Below are positions 35,767 through 44,966 of a stretch of DNA of 64,000 nt, piece after piece. The DNA lies in assembly GCA_937952235.1 (NCBI GenBank), contig CALFZM010000082.1:37261-101260 (forward strand). Reading direction: 5' to 3'. This DNA comes from an uncultured Opitutia bacterium (GTDB lineage Bacteria; Verrucomicrobiota; Verrucomicrobiia; Opitutales; Opitutaceae). The translations under genes and the position numbers were made by a program. The notes under the pieces were generated by a model. That model was not told the DNA's origin, did not search any database, and saw nothing but the letters and a program-made list of their open reading frames with translations. Position 1 is the first letter of the stretch, and each line of letters opens with the position of its first letter.

Positions 35767-36616
35767 CCTCCGCCTCCGGCGCGGCAAACATGAACGCGGC
35801 CTCGTGGGCGATGCCGGGTGTCTCGACCTTGCGCCAGTTGAAGGCCCAGCCGCGGGCGCGCGCCAGCTCCGCCGCGAATTCGAACACCGCCCGGCCGCGG
35901 GCCAGCCGGTGCGGACCCTGCCGCAGCGCGGGCTCGCTCACGTCGAGGCTGCTCGTGACGATCACGTCGCCGGTCCCCTGATACAACGTGAGCGGCGCGG
36001 CCAGGTAGCGCCGCAGGACGTCGTCGCCCGCCAGCTCCGGCGGCAGACCGCCGAAGCCGTAGCCGAAGTCGCGCTCGCGCGTCGGGAAGAGGTGCGAACC
36101 CGCGTTGGCCGCCACGATGCGCTTCGCCTCCCCGGGCAGGAAGGCCGCGAGCCGGACCAGGAACTGTCCGCCGGCGGAATGCCCGATGAGGTAGTAGGGC
36201 AGCTCCGGCCGTCCCTCGCGTTCGCGCAGGTAGGCGACGAGGCGGGGAACGGTCGCGTAGGTCCACTTTTCCGCCGGCTGCGCGCGTCCGGCGTCGTCCA
36301 CGATCCCGCCGCGCTGGTAACGCGCGAGCGGGAAGCGGTCCCGGTCGTACAGCGGCGTGACGACGATGGCCTTGAACCGTTCCGCCAGCGTGATCGCGTA
36401 GTTGCGATAATCCTCGGCGTTGCGCTGCACGCCGTGGAACACCAGCACGAGCGGCCCGTCGCGGTAGGTCGGCGGCTTGTACGTGAAGAGGGTGAGCGGC
36501 TCGCCGGCGTTGGGGAATTCCTCGCGGCCGGGCCCGGCGGGAAGCGGGGCGGCGGCAAGGAGCGCGGGCAGCAGCAGGGCCGCGAGGACAACGGGGGGCA
36601 GGACGCGGGACGGCAT
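35744..36616 (-). CDS. Exported alpha/beta hydrolase (lipase/feruloyl-esterase-like)
   Basis: 290 residues from the ATG at 36616 with a signal peptide (LPPVVLAALLLPALLAAAP). 'LVLVFHGVQRNAEDYRNYA' carries the oxyanion HG, Ser147 is in 'YYLIGHSAGGQFLVRL', and 'ETPGIAHEAAFMF' near residue 269 supplies the catalytic His. The fold resembles poly(3-hydroxybutyrate) depolymerase / esterase D-type exported hydrolases; the substrate is unknown. It is 13 bp from ald and overlaps the peptidase/TPR gene. Confidence 0.85.
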   Translation of the reverse strand: MPSRVLPPVVLAALLLPALLAAAPLPAGPGREEFPNAGEPLTLFTYKPPTYRDGPLVLVFHGVQRNAEDYRNYAITLAERFKAIVVTPLYDRDRFPLARYQRGGIVDDAGRAQPAEKWTYATVPRLVAYLREREGRPELPYYLIGHSAGGQFLVRLAAFLPGEAKRIVAANAGSHLFPTRERDFGYGFGGLPPELAGDDVLRRYLAAPLTLYQGTGDVIVTSSLDVSEPALRQGPHRLARGRAVFEFAAELARARGWAFNWRKVETPGIAHEAAFMFAAPEAEDALFGPR

Positions 36617-36629
36617 GGCGGGAAGGACC

Positions 36630-37718
36630 TCAGGTGTAACCGAGCGCGCGGGCGACGGCGGCGTTGGTGACGCGGCCGCCGCGCGTGTTCACGCCGCGCC
36701 GGAGGCTTTCGTTGTCGGCCAGTGCCCGCTCGATCCCGCGGCTCACCAGGGTCACGACGTACGGCTCCGTCGCCTGCGTGAGACCCAGGGTCGACGTGCG
36801 GCCGACGAGCGCGGGCATGTTGGGGACGGCGTAGTGGATCACGCCGTGCTCGAGATAGACGGGCTGCTCGTGAGAGGTGGGCCGGATGCTCTCGATGCAC
36901 CCGCCCTGGTCGATCGCGATGTCGACGATCACGCTGCCCGGCCGCATGCGCGCCACCATCCGCTTGGTCACGACCGTCGGGGCCTTGGCGGCGGGAATCA
37001 GCACGGCGCCGATCAGGAGATCCGCGTCGGCCACCTCGTTCTGCAGGTTGGCGGGATTGGACATCAGCGTGACCACGCGGCCGCGGTACTCCATGTCGAG
37101 CGCCTCGAGCCGGCGCGGATCGAGATCGAGCACCGTGACGCGCGCGCCCATCCCCGCCGCCATCTGCACGGCGTGGCTGCCGGAGTTGCCGGCGCCGACC
37201 ACCACCACGTGGCCCGGCATCGTGCCCGGAATGCCGCCGAGCAGCACGCCGGAGCCGCCGTGCTGCGACTGCAGGAAGTAGGCGCCGATCTGGATCGAGA
37301 GCCGGCCCGCGATCTGCGACATCGGCTTCAACAGCGGGAAGCCGCCGTCCGCGCCCTCGACCGTCTCGTAGGCGATGCCGAGCACCTTCTTCTCGACCAA
37401 CACGCGCGCCAGCTCGGGCCCGGCCGCAAGGTGGAGGTAGGTGAACAAGGCCTGCCCTTCGCGCAGGTGGCCGTACTCCGCCGGCAGCGGTTCCTTCACC
37501 TTCAGGATCAGGTCGGCGCCGCGCCACACCCTGGCCGCGTCGGCGACCAGCGTCGCGCCCGCCGCGCGGTACTCCTCGTCGCGAAATCCCGCCGTGCGCC
37601 CCGCGCCCTTCTGGAGCAGCACCCGGGCGCCGAGGCCGACGCAGCGGCGGCAGAGGCTCGGGGTCATCGAAACCCGCGTTTCGCCGATCTTGATCTCCCG
37701 GGGGACGCCGATGGTCAT
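36630..37718 (-). CDS. ald: Alanine dehydrogenase
   Basis: 362 residues, the normal length. It interconverts L-alanine and pyruvate + ammonia with NAD+. The N-terminus 'MTIGVPREIKIGETRVSMTP' is the family opening. 'DLILKVKEPLPAEY' contains the substrate Lys, 'FTYLHLAAGPELARVLVEKK' the catalytic His, the NAD fold is 'VVVVGAGNSGSHAVQMA', and 'VIVDIAIDQGGCIE' carries the catalytic Asp. 'HYAVPNMPALVGRTST' closes the active site. Divergent from folA (68 bp), followed on the same strand by the esterase and peptidase genes. One of the surest calls in the window. Confidence 0.95.
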   Translation of the reverse strand: MTIGVPREIKIGETRVSMTPSLCRRCVGLGARVLLQKGAGRTAGFRDEEYRAAGATLVADAARVWRGADLILKVKEPLPAEYGHLREGQALFTYLHLAAGPELARVLVEKKVLGIAYETVEGADGGFPLLKPMSQIAGRLSIQIGAYFLQSQHGGSGVLLGGIPGTMPGHVVVVGAGNSGSHAVQMAAGMGARVTVLDLDPRRLEALDMEYRGRVVTLMSNPANLQNEVADADLLIGAVLIPAAKAPTVVTKRMVARMRPGSVIVDIAIDQGGCIESIRPTSHEQPVYLEHGVIHYAVPNMPALVGRTSTLGLTQATEPYVVTLVSRGIERALADNESLRRGVNTRGGRVTNAAVARALGYT

Positions 37719-37786
37719 TCCGCGGAGGAAAGCCGGAGCGGATCCGAACGCAACCGAGGAACGGCCGCCCGGATTCGGACGTCGCC

Positions 37787-38320
37787 ATGCCGCCGCCGGT
37801 CCGCCATGCCCGCGGGGTGCCCAAGCGCGTCCACCTCATCGTCGCCTGCGCGGAAAACCGCGTCATCGGCCGCGGCGGCCGCCTGCCCTGGCGGATTCCG
37901 GAGGACCTCGCCTTCTTCCACGCTGCGACCGCCGGCCGGACGTGCATCATGGGCCGGATCTGCTACGAGACGTGGCCCCGCGCCGCCGCCGACGGCCGCC
38001 GGGCGATCGTGATCACCCGGAACACCGCCCTGGCCGGACCAGGGGTGCAGGTCGCGCCCTCGCTCGATGCCGCGCTCGCACGCGCGGAGACGATGCCCGG
38101 CGAACCCTGCGTCTGCGGCGGCGAGCGGATCTACGCGGAAGCTCTGGCGCTGGACCGGCCGCTCACGCTGCACCTGACGCTGATCCACGCGGACGTCGAG
38201 GGCGACACGCGTTTCCCGGAGTGGCGGCACCTCGCGTGGCGGGAGACGTCGCGTCGCGAGAGCGCGGATACGCACTTCCGCTTCACGTTCCTGACGCTCG
38301 AGCGGGAGCCGGCGGCCTGA
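37787..38320 (+). CDS. folA: Dihydrofolate reductase
   Basis: 177 residues from the ATG at 37787. It reduces dihydrofolate to tetrahydrofolate with NADPH. Characteristic strings: 'HLIVACAENRVIGRGGRLPW' (Met20 loop), 'RIPEDLAFFHAAT' with an acidic Glu in the active site, 'CIMGRICYETWP', 'VCGGERIYAEALAL' (nucleotide loop), and the C-terminal 'RFTFLTLERE'. A little longer than the 159-residue E. coli enzyme because of a 13-residue N-extension. It is convergent with the gamma-CA gene (51 bp, no visible terminator). Confidence 0.95.
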   Translation: MPPPVRHARGVPKRVHLIVACAENRVIGRGGRLPWRIPEDLAFFHAATAGRTCIMGRICYETWPRAAADGRRAIVITRNTALAGPGVQVAPSLDAALARAETMPGEPCVCGGERIYAEALALDRPLTLHLTLIHADVEGDTRFPEWRHLAWRETSRRESADTHFRFTFLTLEREPAA

Positions 38321-38371
38321 ACCTCGGCGCGTGGCCCGCGGCCGGCGGCGCTGCCGGCCCGGCGCGGCGCC

Positions 38372-38899
38372 TCATGCGGGACGGGCGGCGTGCGCGCGGG
38401 CGACCGCGATGTATTTCTCCGCCCAGGGGCGCAGCGAGGCGATTTCCCCGGGCCGGAGCGGGCGCACGACCTTCGCCGGCGCGCCGAGGATCATCGAGCC
38501 GGGCGGGGCGACGAAACGCTGCGTCACGAGCGCGTTGGCGCCGACGATGCAATGGTCCCCGATCTGCGCCCCGTCCAGGATCGTCGCCCCCATGCCGACC
38601 AGGCATTCGTCCCCGATCGTGCAGGCATGGATGATGGCCGCGTGGCCGATCGTGGTGTGGTGCCCGACGCGGACGCCGTAATCGTCGGCGAGGTGGACGA
38701 TGGTGCCGTCCTGCACGTTGGTGCCCTCGCCGATCACGATCCCGTTGATGTCGCCGCGCAGCACGCAGCCATACCAGACGCTGCTGTCGGCGCCGAGCGT
38801 GACGTCGCCGAGCACGGTGGCGTTGGGCGCGACGTAAGCCGCTCGCGCGACATCCGGACGGCGGCCGAGGTGACGGGCGAGGCGTTCCTGGATCGTCAT
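38372..38899 (-). CDS. Gamma-class carbonic anhydrase-like (hexapeptide repeat)
   Basis: 175 residues from the ATG at 38899 (GTG 38905 adds two residues). Left-handed beta-helix repeats run through 'APNATVLGDVTLGADSSVWY', 'GEGTNVQDGTIVHLADDYG' and 'IGHAAIIHACTIGDECLVG'. The three zinc ligands of the family are probably the His in 'TIVHLAD' and those in 'GHAAIIHA'. Family members hydrate CO2 or, like YrdA/PaaY, have an unclear reaction. It is divergent from the nucleoside-transporter gene (69 bp). Confidence 0.9.
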   Translation of the reverse strand: MTIQERLARHLGRRPDVARAAYVAPNATVLGDVTLGADSSVWYGCVLRGDINGIVIGEGTNVQDGTIVHLADDYGVRVGHHTTIGHAAIIHACTIGDECLVGMGATILDGAQIGDHCIVGANALVTQRFVAPPGSMILGAPAKVVRPLRPGEIASLRPWAEKYIAVARAHAARPA

Positions 38900-38968
38900 G
38901 GTCACTTGGTTCTCGCCCGCCCCCGGGGGTTGCGCAAGCTCGGCATCCTTCCGGCTTCATCCCCCTGC

Positions 38969-40267
38969 ATGGACTCCTTGTTGAACCTCGCCCGCGGATT
39001 CGCGGGGATCGTGGTGTTTCTCGGCATCGCCTGGTGCTTCAGCTCCAACCGGCGGGCGATTCCGTGGCGGCTCGTGACCGCGGGCCTGGCACTGCAGTTC
39101 GTGTTCGGCCTGCTCGTGCTGCGGGTCGACGCCGTGCGGATCGGGGTCGACGCGGTGGGACGCTTCTTCGTCCGCATCCTGGATTTCAACGAGGCCGGCG
39201 CGCGGTTCCTCTTCGGCAACCTGGTCGATGCCTCCCAGTCATGGGGCTTCCTCTTTGCGTTCAAGATCCTGCCGACGATCATCTTCTTCTCCGCCTTCAC
39301 CTCGCTGCTGTTCTATCTCGGGATCCTGCAGCGGATCGTCTTCGTGTTTGCCTGGCTGATGAGCCGGACGATGAAGCTTTCCGGCGCGGAGAGCCTGAGC
39401 GCCTCGGCCAACATCTTCCTCGGCCAGACCGAGGCGCCGCTGCTGATCAAGCCCTACCTCGCGACGATGACGCGCTCGGAGCTGCTGGCCGTGATGGTCG
39501 GCGGCATGTCCACGATCGCCGGCGCCGTGATGGTGGCGTACATCGGCATGCTCGGCGGGCCGACGGAGGAGGGCCAGCTCCTGTTCGCGAAACACCTGCT
39601 GACGGCCTCGGTGCTTTCGGCGCCGGCGGCGCTGCTGACCGCGAAAATCCTCGAGCCGCAGACCGCGGAGGTCGACCGGCAGATCCACGTGCCGCGCGAG
39701 AAGATCGGCGCCAATGCGCTGGAGGCCATCGCCAACGGCACGACCGACGGGATCAAGCTGGCGGTGAACGTCGGCGCCATGCTGCTCGTGTTCACCGCCC
39801 TGATCGCGTTCATGAACTGGATCCTGGCGGCGGGCGTCGGCCATTGGACGGGACTCAACGGCTGGATCGCCGGCGCGACCGGCGGACGCTACACGGAGCT
39901 GTCGCTGCAATACGTGATGGGACTGGTCTTCGCGCCGCTTGCCTGGCTGATGGGCATCGACTCGGGCAGCCTGATGGTCGCCGGCCAGGTGATCGGGGAA
40001 AAGACGATCCTGAACGAATTCTACGCCTACGGCACGCTGGCGAAGCTGAAAGAGACCGGCGTGCTGACCGACACGCGCGCCCAGGTGATCCTGACCTACG
40101 CGCTCTGCGGGTTCTCGAATCTCGCGTCGATCGGCATCCTGATCGGAGGCATCGGCGCGCTGGCGCCGAACCAGCGGCCCGTGCTGGCACAACTCGGGCT
40201 GAAGGCCCTGTTGGGCGGCAGCATCGCGTGCTTTCTGACGGCCTGCGTGGCCGCGGTGCTCATCTGA
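38969..40267 (+). CDS. Concentrative nucleoside transporter (NupC/CNT family)
   Basis: 432 residues from the ATG at 38969. Multi-pass inner membrane, driving nucleoside uptake with H+ or Na+. The signature is 'SASANIFLGQTEAPLLIKPY', followed by 'MSTIAGAVMVAYIGML', 'IANGTTDGIKLAVNVGAMLL' and 'YALCGFSNLASIGILIGG'. Length and motif order match CNT proteins, with about 8-10 TM segments visible. The gene is convergent with ydbL (54 bp). Confidence 0.93.
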   Translation: MDSLLNLARGFAGIVVFLGIAWCFSSNRRAIPWRLVTAGLALQFVFGLLVLRVDAVRIGVDAVGRFFVRILDFNEAGARFLFGNLVDASQSWGFLFAFKILPTIIFFSAFTSLLFYLGILQRIVFVFAWLMSRTMKLSGAESLSASANIFLGQTEAPLLIKPYLATMTRSELLAVMVGGMSTIAGAVMVAYIGMLGGPTEEGQLLFAKHLLTASVLSAPAALLTAKILEPQTAEVDRQIHVPREKIGANALEAIANGTTDGIKLAVNVGAMLLVFTALIAFMNWILAAGVGHWTGLNGWIAGATGGRYTELSLQYVMGLVFAPLAWLMGIDSGSLMVAGQVIGEKTILNEFYAYGTLAKLKETGVLTDTRAQVILTYALCGFSNLASIGILIGGIGALAPNQRPVLAQLGLKALLGGSIACFLTACVAAVLI

Positions 40268-40321
40268 ACAACGGGACTGGCTCGACCCCGGATGCGGACG
40301 GGGACGTCCGCGCTCCCTGCG

Positions 40322-40705
40322 TCAGCCCTTCTGCCGCCAGCTTCCGTTCGGGTCCTGGATCCAGTGACCGCGGCGGGCCAGTTCGGCGAGACGCTGCGCC
40401 CGTGCGCGCCCGACGGCGTCGGCGCTGGAGCCGGTGCGGCCGGCGATGTCGGCGTACACCGTCCGCCGGTCGGTGTTTTCATCGCCGATCAGCTTCTGTT
40501 CGGCGGCGCCGGCCTGGCCGCGGGCCTCGAGGAAGCCGCGGTTGTTTTCGCCGGCAACGCCCCGGTCCTTCAACTGATCGAGGGCGGAGAGCCGCTGCTC
40601 CATGCGGGCGCGGACGGACTGGAGGTTCTCGGCGGCCGGGGCGAGGGCGGCGCTGGCCCATGCGGCGGCGACAAAGACGAGGCGGAGAAAGAGTGAGCGT
40701 TTCAT
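40322..40705 (-). CDS. ydbL: DUF1318 exported protein (YdbL-like)
   Basis: 127 residues from the ATG at 40705 (an in-frame start two codons upstream, at 40711, is the alternative). A signal peptide (MKRSLFLRLVFVAAAWASAA) ends near 'ALAPAAEN'. The mature part is a short helical domain with 'VRARMEQRLSALDQLKDRG', 'GENNRGFLEAR' and 'ENTDRRTVYADIA', the DUF1318 pattern. In E. coli ydbL follows ynbE and ydbH, and YdbH-YnbE form an intermembrane lipid bridge. The same three-gene order is seen here (41004-42218, 40744-40920, 40322-40705), all leftward. Confidence 0.85.
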   Translation of the reverse strand: MKRSLFLRLVFVAAAWASAALAPAAENLQSVRARMEQRLSALDQLKDRGVAGENNRGFLEARGQAGAAEQKLIGDENTDRRTVYADIAGRTGSSADAVGRARAQRLAELARRGHWIQDPNGSWRQKG

Positions 40706-40743
40706 GACCATGGGAGTTCAGGTGGCGGGGAGGCGAAGGCGGC

Positions 40744-40920
40744 TCACGGCAGTGCCGCGGCCTTCTTGTCGAGGTCGCCGAAGAAGTCATTCAGCGCCTT
40801 GTCGACCTTCACGTTCACATCGACGTTGATCTGGATCGGATCCACGGTGTGGTGGGTCTTGATGTTAAGGCAGCCCGCCAGGGGAAACGCGAGCGGCACC
40901 AGGAGAAGGAAGCGCTTCAT
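40744..40920 (-). CDS. ynbE: YnbE-type outer-membrane lipoprotein
   Basis: 58 residues from the ATG at 40920. The signal ends in a clear lipobox (LAFPLAGC), and the short mature part 'CLNIKTHHTVDPIQINVDVN' with 'VKVDKALNDFF' is like YnbE of E. coli. Known role (E. coli): YnbE stacks on the C-terminus of YdbH to complete the bridge from inner to outer membrane. It is too short to be picked out easily except by its neighbours. It lies 83 bp after the ydbH-like gene and 38 bp before ydbL. Confidence 0.85.
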   Translation of the reverse strand: MKRFLLLVPLAFPLAGCLNIKTHHTVDPIQINVDVNVKVDKALNDFFGDLDKKAAALP

Positions 40921-41003
40921 GGTGAATTCATCCTGCCGCTGGGACGATGCCGGGCAATGGCGCATTCAAAAAAGAACGGCGCCGGGGAACTCCCCGCCGC
41001 GGC

Positions 41004-42218
41004 TCACGGCGCCCCCTTGAAGCGCAGGCGCGAATCGGTGCCGACGTCGGCGCCGATCTTGACCAGCCGGTCCAGCGGCCCGCGGACGTTGATCCGCGTG
41101 TCGATCGGCGCGGTGAGTTCCGGATCGCTCGGGCCCCCGGCCACGTGCACCCACGCGGTGCGGCCCTCCGCATCGCCCAGCGGCGTGAAGGTCATCTCGA
41201 GCACGCGGGCCCGGAGCGGAATCTCGCCGGTCTCGATCTTCCGGAACCCCGGAAAGTATTTCAGGATTTCCGGCGGCAGGCTGGTCGAGAGCCAGCCGGG
41301 CTTGATCGCCAGCCGCAGGTCGGCGGTCTCCCCACTCCGCAGCGCGAGCCGGCCGTCGCCGATCCGCAGGCCGTCCGGCCCGCGATCGAGCCTCACTTCG
41401 CCGTCGAGCCGGCCGAATCCTTCCGCAAGGACCGACGGGAGGAGAAACAGGATCTGGTCGACCGCGATCCCCTCCACCCGCGCGAGGACGGAGAATTCGG
41501 GCTTGGTCAGCGACATCACCAGCGAAGGCGTGGACAGTTCGCCGCCGAACACGTCGATGGCCGCCTTGGTCACCCGCAGCGTGTCGCCGTCGACGAGAAA
41601 CTCCACCCGTCCCACCCCCAGCGGCACGACGTCGTAGCGCCCGCTGCGCCAGGTGAAGACCTGCGCGGGGGCGGTCCGGCGCGCGGCCAGGTCGGCGATT
41701 TCGAGGTCGAAGGAGATTCCCTCGAGCATCAGCTGGCGGCCGGGATCGTCGAACCGGCCGTCCCGCACGGCCAGCTCCAGCGCCCCGCCCATGCGACCGG
41801 CGCGCCAGTCGAGCCGTCCCTGCAGGGTCAGCGTTCCGCTCAGCGTCACGGCGGCGAAGGCCGGGCTAAGCTGCGGCGCCACCCAGCCGGCCCACTCGCC
41901 GAGATCGACGCGCGCCTCCTCCAGGTGCCACGTGCCATCGCCCGCGGCGTCGAGGACCGCCTCGCCCCGCGCCTCGAGGCCGCGGGATTTCAGGTCGAAA
42001 CCGATGCGCCGCTCGAACGGCCGCTCCGCGCGCAGCCGCAGCGTCCACTCCACCTCGGGCGCACCCCCGAGCACCGTCGGGGCCAGCCGGCCGGAGAGTT
42101 CGCCGGAGAAGGGCGGCAGCCGCGGCGGCGCCGGGGCCGCGCGCAGCGCCACCGCGCCCAGGAGGGCGGCGGCGGCCGGGCCGGGCAGGCGGCGGAGGAA
42201 TCGTGCGAGGGAAGCCAC
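41004..42218 (-). CDS. YdbH-like (AsmA-type) intermembrane bridge protein, short form
   Basis: 404 residues from a GTG at 42218 (GTG 42236 adds six). The N-terminus ('RLPGPAAAALLGAVALRAAP') is a signal/anchor. The remainder is beta-rich repeats of an AsmA-like type ('WTLRLRAERPFERRIGFDL', 'LTLQGRLDWRAGRMGGALEL', 'ELSTPSLVMSLTKPEFSVL'), closing with 'KIETGEIPLRARVLEMTF'. YdbH of E. coli is about 880 residues and spans the periplasm; this one is less than half that length, so its periplasmic tube would be shorter unless it multimerises. The position before ynbE and ydbL is the main support for the call. Confidence 0.75.
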   Translation of the reverse strand: MASLARFLRRLPGPAAAALLGAVALRAAPAPPRLPPFSGELSGRLAPTVLGGAPEVEWTLRLRAERPFERRIGFDLKSRGLEARGEAVLDAAGDGTWHLEEARVDLGEWAGWVAPQLSPAFAAVTLSGTLTLQGRLDWRAGRMGGALELAVRDGRFDDPGRQLMLEGISFDLEIADLAARRTAPAQVFTWRSGRYDVVPLGVGRVEFLVDGDTLRVTKAAIDVFGGELSTPSLVMSLTKPEFSVLARVEGIAVDQILFLLPSVLAEGFGRLDGEVRLDRGPDGLRIGDGRLALRSGETADLRLAIKPGWLSTSLPPEILKYFPGFRKIETGEIPLRARVLEMTFTPLGDAEGRTAWVHVAGGPSDPELTAPIDTRINVRGPLDRLVKIGADVGTDSRLRFKGAP

Positions 42219-42294
42219 GCGGCAGCCGCAGCACACGCGATCCGGGCGCGGGAAACCAGCCTTTCGTGCGCGCCCCGGCGGGCCGGCGGAGGCG

Positions 42295-44874
42295 TCAGGG
42301 AATCGCGACCGGCTTGAGCGTCCAGATCTGCTCGGCGTACTCGCGGATGGTGCGGTCGCTGGAGAACTTCCCGACCCGCGCCGTATTGAGGATCGCCTTA
42401 CGCGCCCAGCCCGCGCGGTCGCGGTAGGCGGCGTCGATCCGGGCGTGGCAGTCGCAGTAGGCGCGGAAATCGGCCAGCACGAGGTACGGATCGCCGCCGT
42501 GCATCAGGCTCCCGTGCACCTGGGCGAACGCCCCGTGCTCGCCCGGCGTGAAGAAGTCGCTGCCGAGCCAGTCGATCACGGCGCGGAGCTCCTCGTCGCG
42601 CTGGTAATAGTCCCACGGATTATAGCCGCGGGCGCGCAGCGCCTCGACCTCGTCGACCGTGAGGCCGAAGATGAAGATGTTGTCGTCGCCCACTTCCTCG
42701 CCGATCTCGACGTTGGCGCCGTCGAGCGTGCCGATCGTGAGGGCGCCGTTGAGCGCGAGCTTCATGTTCCCCGTGCCCGAGGCCTCCTTGCCCGCGGTGG
42801 AGATCTGCTCCGAGACGTCGGCGGCCGGGATGATCTTCTCGGCCAGCGACACGCGATAGTTGGGCAGGAACGCCACCTTGAGCTTACCGTTGAGCCGGGT
42901 GTCGCCGTTGATCCGGGCGCCGATGACGTTGATCGCGCGGATGATGTTCTTCGCGAGGTCGTAGCCGGGGGCGGCCTTGGCGGCGAAGACGAACACCCGC
43001 GGCACGACGTCGAGCTCCGGGTGCTGCAGCAGCCGGCGGTACAGCGCGAGGATGTGGAGCAGGTTCAGGTGCTGCCGCTTGTACTCGTGCAGCCGCTTGA
43101 TCTGGACGTCGAACAGCGCGTCGGGCGACACCGTCACGCCGCACTCGGCCGCGATCACCGCCGCGAGCTCCTCCTTGTTGGCGCGCTTGATCGCCATGAA
43201 CTCCTGCTGGAACGCGGGGTCGTCGGCGAACTTCTCCAGCCCGCGCAGGAGGTCCAGGTCGCGGGCCCAGCCGTCGCCGATCCGGGCGCTGATGAGCGTC
43301 GAGAGGCGCGGGTTGCACTTGAGCAGCCAGCGGCGCGGCGTGATGCCGTTGGTCTTGTTCTGGAAGCGGCCCGGGTAAAGCGCGTCGAACTCCGGGAAGA
43401 GGTCCTTCTTCAGCAGCGCGGTGTGCAGGGCCGCGACGCCGTTGACCGCGTGCGAGCCCACGACGGCGAGGTTGGCCATGCGGACGGACTTCCCGTGATT
43501 CTCCTCGATGAGGGAGCAGACGCGTTTCTTCTCGTTGTCGCCGGGCCAGCGCGCCTCGACGGTCTGCAGCAGCCGCGCGTTGATGTCGTAGATGAGCTGG
43601 AGGTGCCGCGGCAACACGCGCTCGAACAGCCCGACGCTCCATTTCTCCAGCGCCTCGGGCAGGAGCGTGTGATTCGTGTAGGCGAACGTGCGCGTGACGA
43701 TGCTCCACGCCGGGTCCCACGCGACCTGGTGCTCGTCGAGCAGGATGCGCATCAACTCCGCGATCGCGATCGCCGGGTGCGTGTCGTTGAGCTGCACCGC
43801 GACCTTCTCGGGGAAGTTGTCCCACGAATTGCCGGGAGTGCGGAAATGCCGGCGCAGGATGTCGCGCAGCGAGCAGGCGACGAAGAAATATTGCTGGACC
43901 AGCCGCAGCTCCTTGCCGTTTTCCGTCTTGTCGTTCGGATAAAGGACCTTCGAGACCGTCTCGCCGACCGCCTTCTCCCGCACGGCTTCGACGTAGCCGC
44001 CGCTGTTGAACGCGACGAGGTCGAAGTCCTCCGTCGCCTTCGAGGCCCAGAGCCGGAGCAGGTTGACCGTCTTGGTGCCGTAACCCGCGACCGGGATGTC
44101 GTGGGGCACGCCGAGGATCGTCTTGGTGTCGACCCAGCGCGGCCGGTAATTGCCGCGGTCGTCGAAGACATTTTCCACCCGGCCGTACAGCCGCACCTCC
44201 TGCGTGTACTCGGGGCGGACGATCTCCCACGGGTCGCCGAAGATGGTCCAGTTGTCCGGATGCTCGACCTGGTGGCCGTTGACGAACGCCTGCTTGAAGA
44301 GCCCGAACTCGTAATAGATCCCGTAGCCGAGAGCCGGATAATCGAGCGTCGCCAGCGAATCCATGAAGCACGCCGCCAGGCGGCCGAGACCGCCGTTGCC
44401 GAGGCCCATGTCGACCTCGGATTCGCGCACGCGCTCGAAGTCCTGGCCCAGCGAGGCGAGCGCGTCGCGGGCGGCTTCAAACAGGCCGGTGGCGAGGAGG
44501 TTGTTGCCGAACAGCCGTCCCATCAGGTACTCGAGCGAGAAGTAGTAGATGCGCCGGACGTTTTGCGCGTTGTGCACCGCCTGGGTCTCGATCATCCGCT
44601 CGTGGATCGAGTCGCGCAGCGCGAGCACCGTGGCGATCCACCAGTCCCGCGGCGTGGCGGAGGCGATGTGCCGCGCGAGGGTGGAGACCAGGTGCCGCTG
44701 GATCAGCGAGCGCATCACCGCCTCGGGCGCGTCGCTGCCCGCACTCGGATGGTGCAGGCCGCCCAGGGCCGGCGCGACTTCGAACGGGGCCGTGCTCGCA
44801 GGCCCGGAGGCGAGGGCCGCGGGAGCGGGCGACTTGTCGGAACGGGAGGCACGGTTGCGGGCGGCAGGCGGCAT
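42295..44874 (-). CDS. glgP: Glycogen/starch phosphorylase
   Basis: 859 residues, slightly longer than the usual 815-830 because of an Ala/Pro-rich N-terminal tail of about 50 residues. It cleaves alpha-1,4-glucan to glucose-1-phosphate with PLP. The PLP lysine is at about Lys705 in 'EASGTGNMKLALNGALTIG'. Other signatures: 'RRIYYFSLEYLMGRLFGNNL', 'SEVDMGLGNGGLGRLAACFM', 'NDTHPAIAIAELMRIL', 'KTNGITPRRWL' and 'RLHEYKRQHLNLLHILALY'. Implies stored glycogen as an energy reserve. It stands between ydbH and mutL, with no other glycogen gene near. Confidence 0.96.
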   Translation of the reverse strand: MPPAARNRASRSDKSPAPAALASGPASTAPFEVAPALGGLHHPSAGSDAPEAVMRSLIQRHLVSTLARHIASATPRDWWIATVLALRDSIHERMIETQAVHNAQNVRRIYYFSLEYLMGRLFGNNLLATGLFEAARDALASLGQDFERVRESEVDMGLGNGGLGRLAACFMDSLATLDYPALGYGIYYEFGLFKQAFVNGHQVEHPDNWTIFGDPWEIVRPEYTQEVRLYGRVENVFDDRGNYRPRWVDTKTILGVPHDIPVAGYGTKTVNLLRLWASKATEDFDLVAFNSGGYVEAVREKAVGETVSKVLYPNDKTENGKELRLVQQYFFVACSLRDILRRHFRTPGNSWDNFPEKVAVQLNDTHPAIAIAELMRILLDEHQVAWDPAWSIVTRTFAYTNHTLLPEALEKWSVGLFERVLPRHLQLIYDINARLLQTVEARWPGDNEKKRVCSLIEENHGKSVRMANLAVVGSHAVNGVAALHTALLKKDLFPEFDALYPGRFQNKTNGITPRRWLLKCNPRLSTLISARIGDGWARDLDLLRGLEKFADDPAFQQEFMAIKRANKEELAAVIAAECGVTVSPDALFDVQIKRLHEYKRQHLNLLHILALYRRLLQHPELDVVPRVFVFAAKAAPGYDLAKNIIRAINVIGARINGDTRLNGKLKVAFLPNYRVSLAEKIIPAADVSEQISTAGKEASGTGNMKLALNGALTIGTLDGANVEIGEEVGDDNIFIFGLTVDEVEALRARGYNPWDYYQRDEELRAVIDWLGSDFFTPGEHGAFAQVHGSLMHGGDPYLVLADFRAYCDCHARIDAAYRDRAGWARKAILNTARVGKFSSDRTIREYAEQIWTLKPVAIP

Positions 44875-44966
44875 GGTGGTGAAGGCGGGGAGCTAAGAGA
44901 ACGAATCGTGCCAGCGCGAGTGCGGGTTGAGGAAATTCGGCCGTTCGGCGCGGCGTTCCCGGCGGG

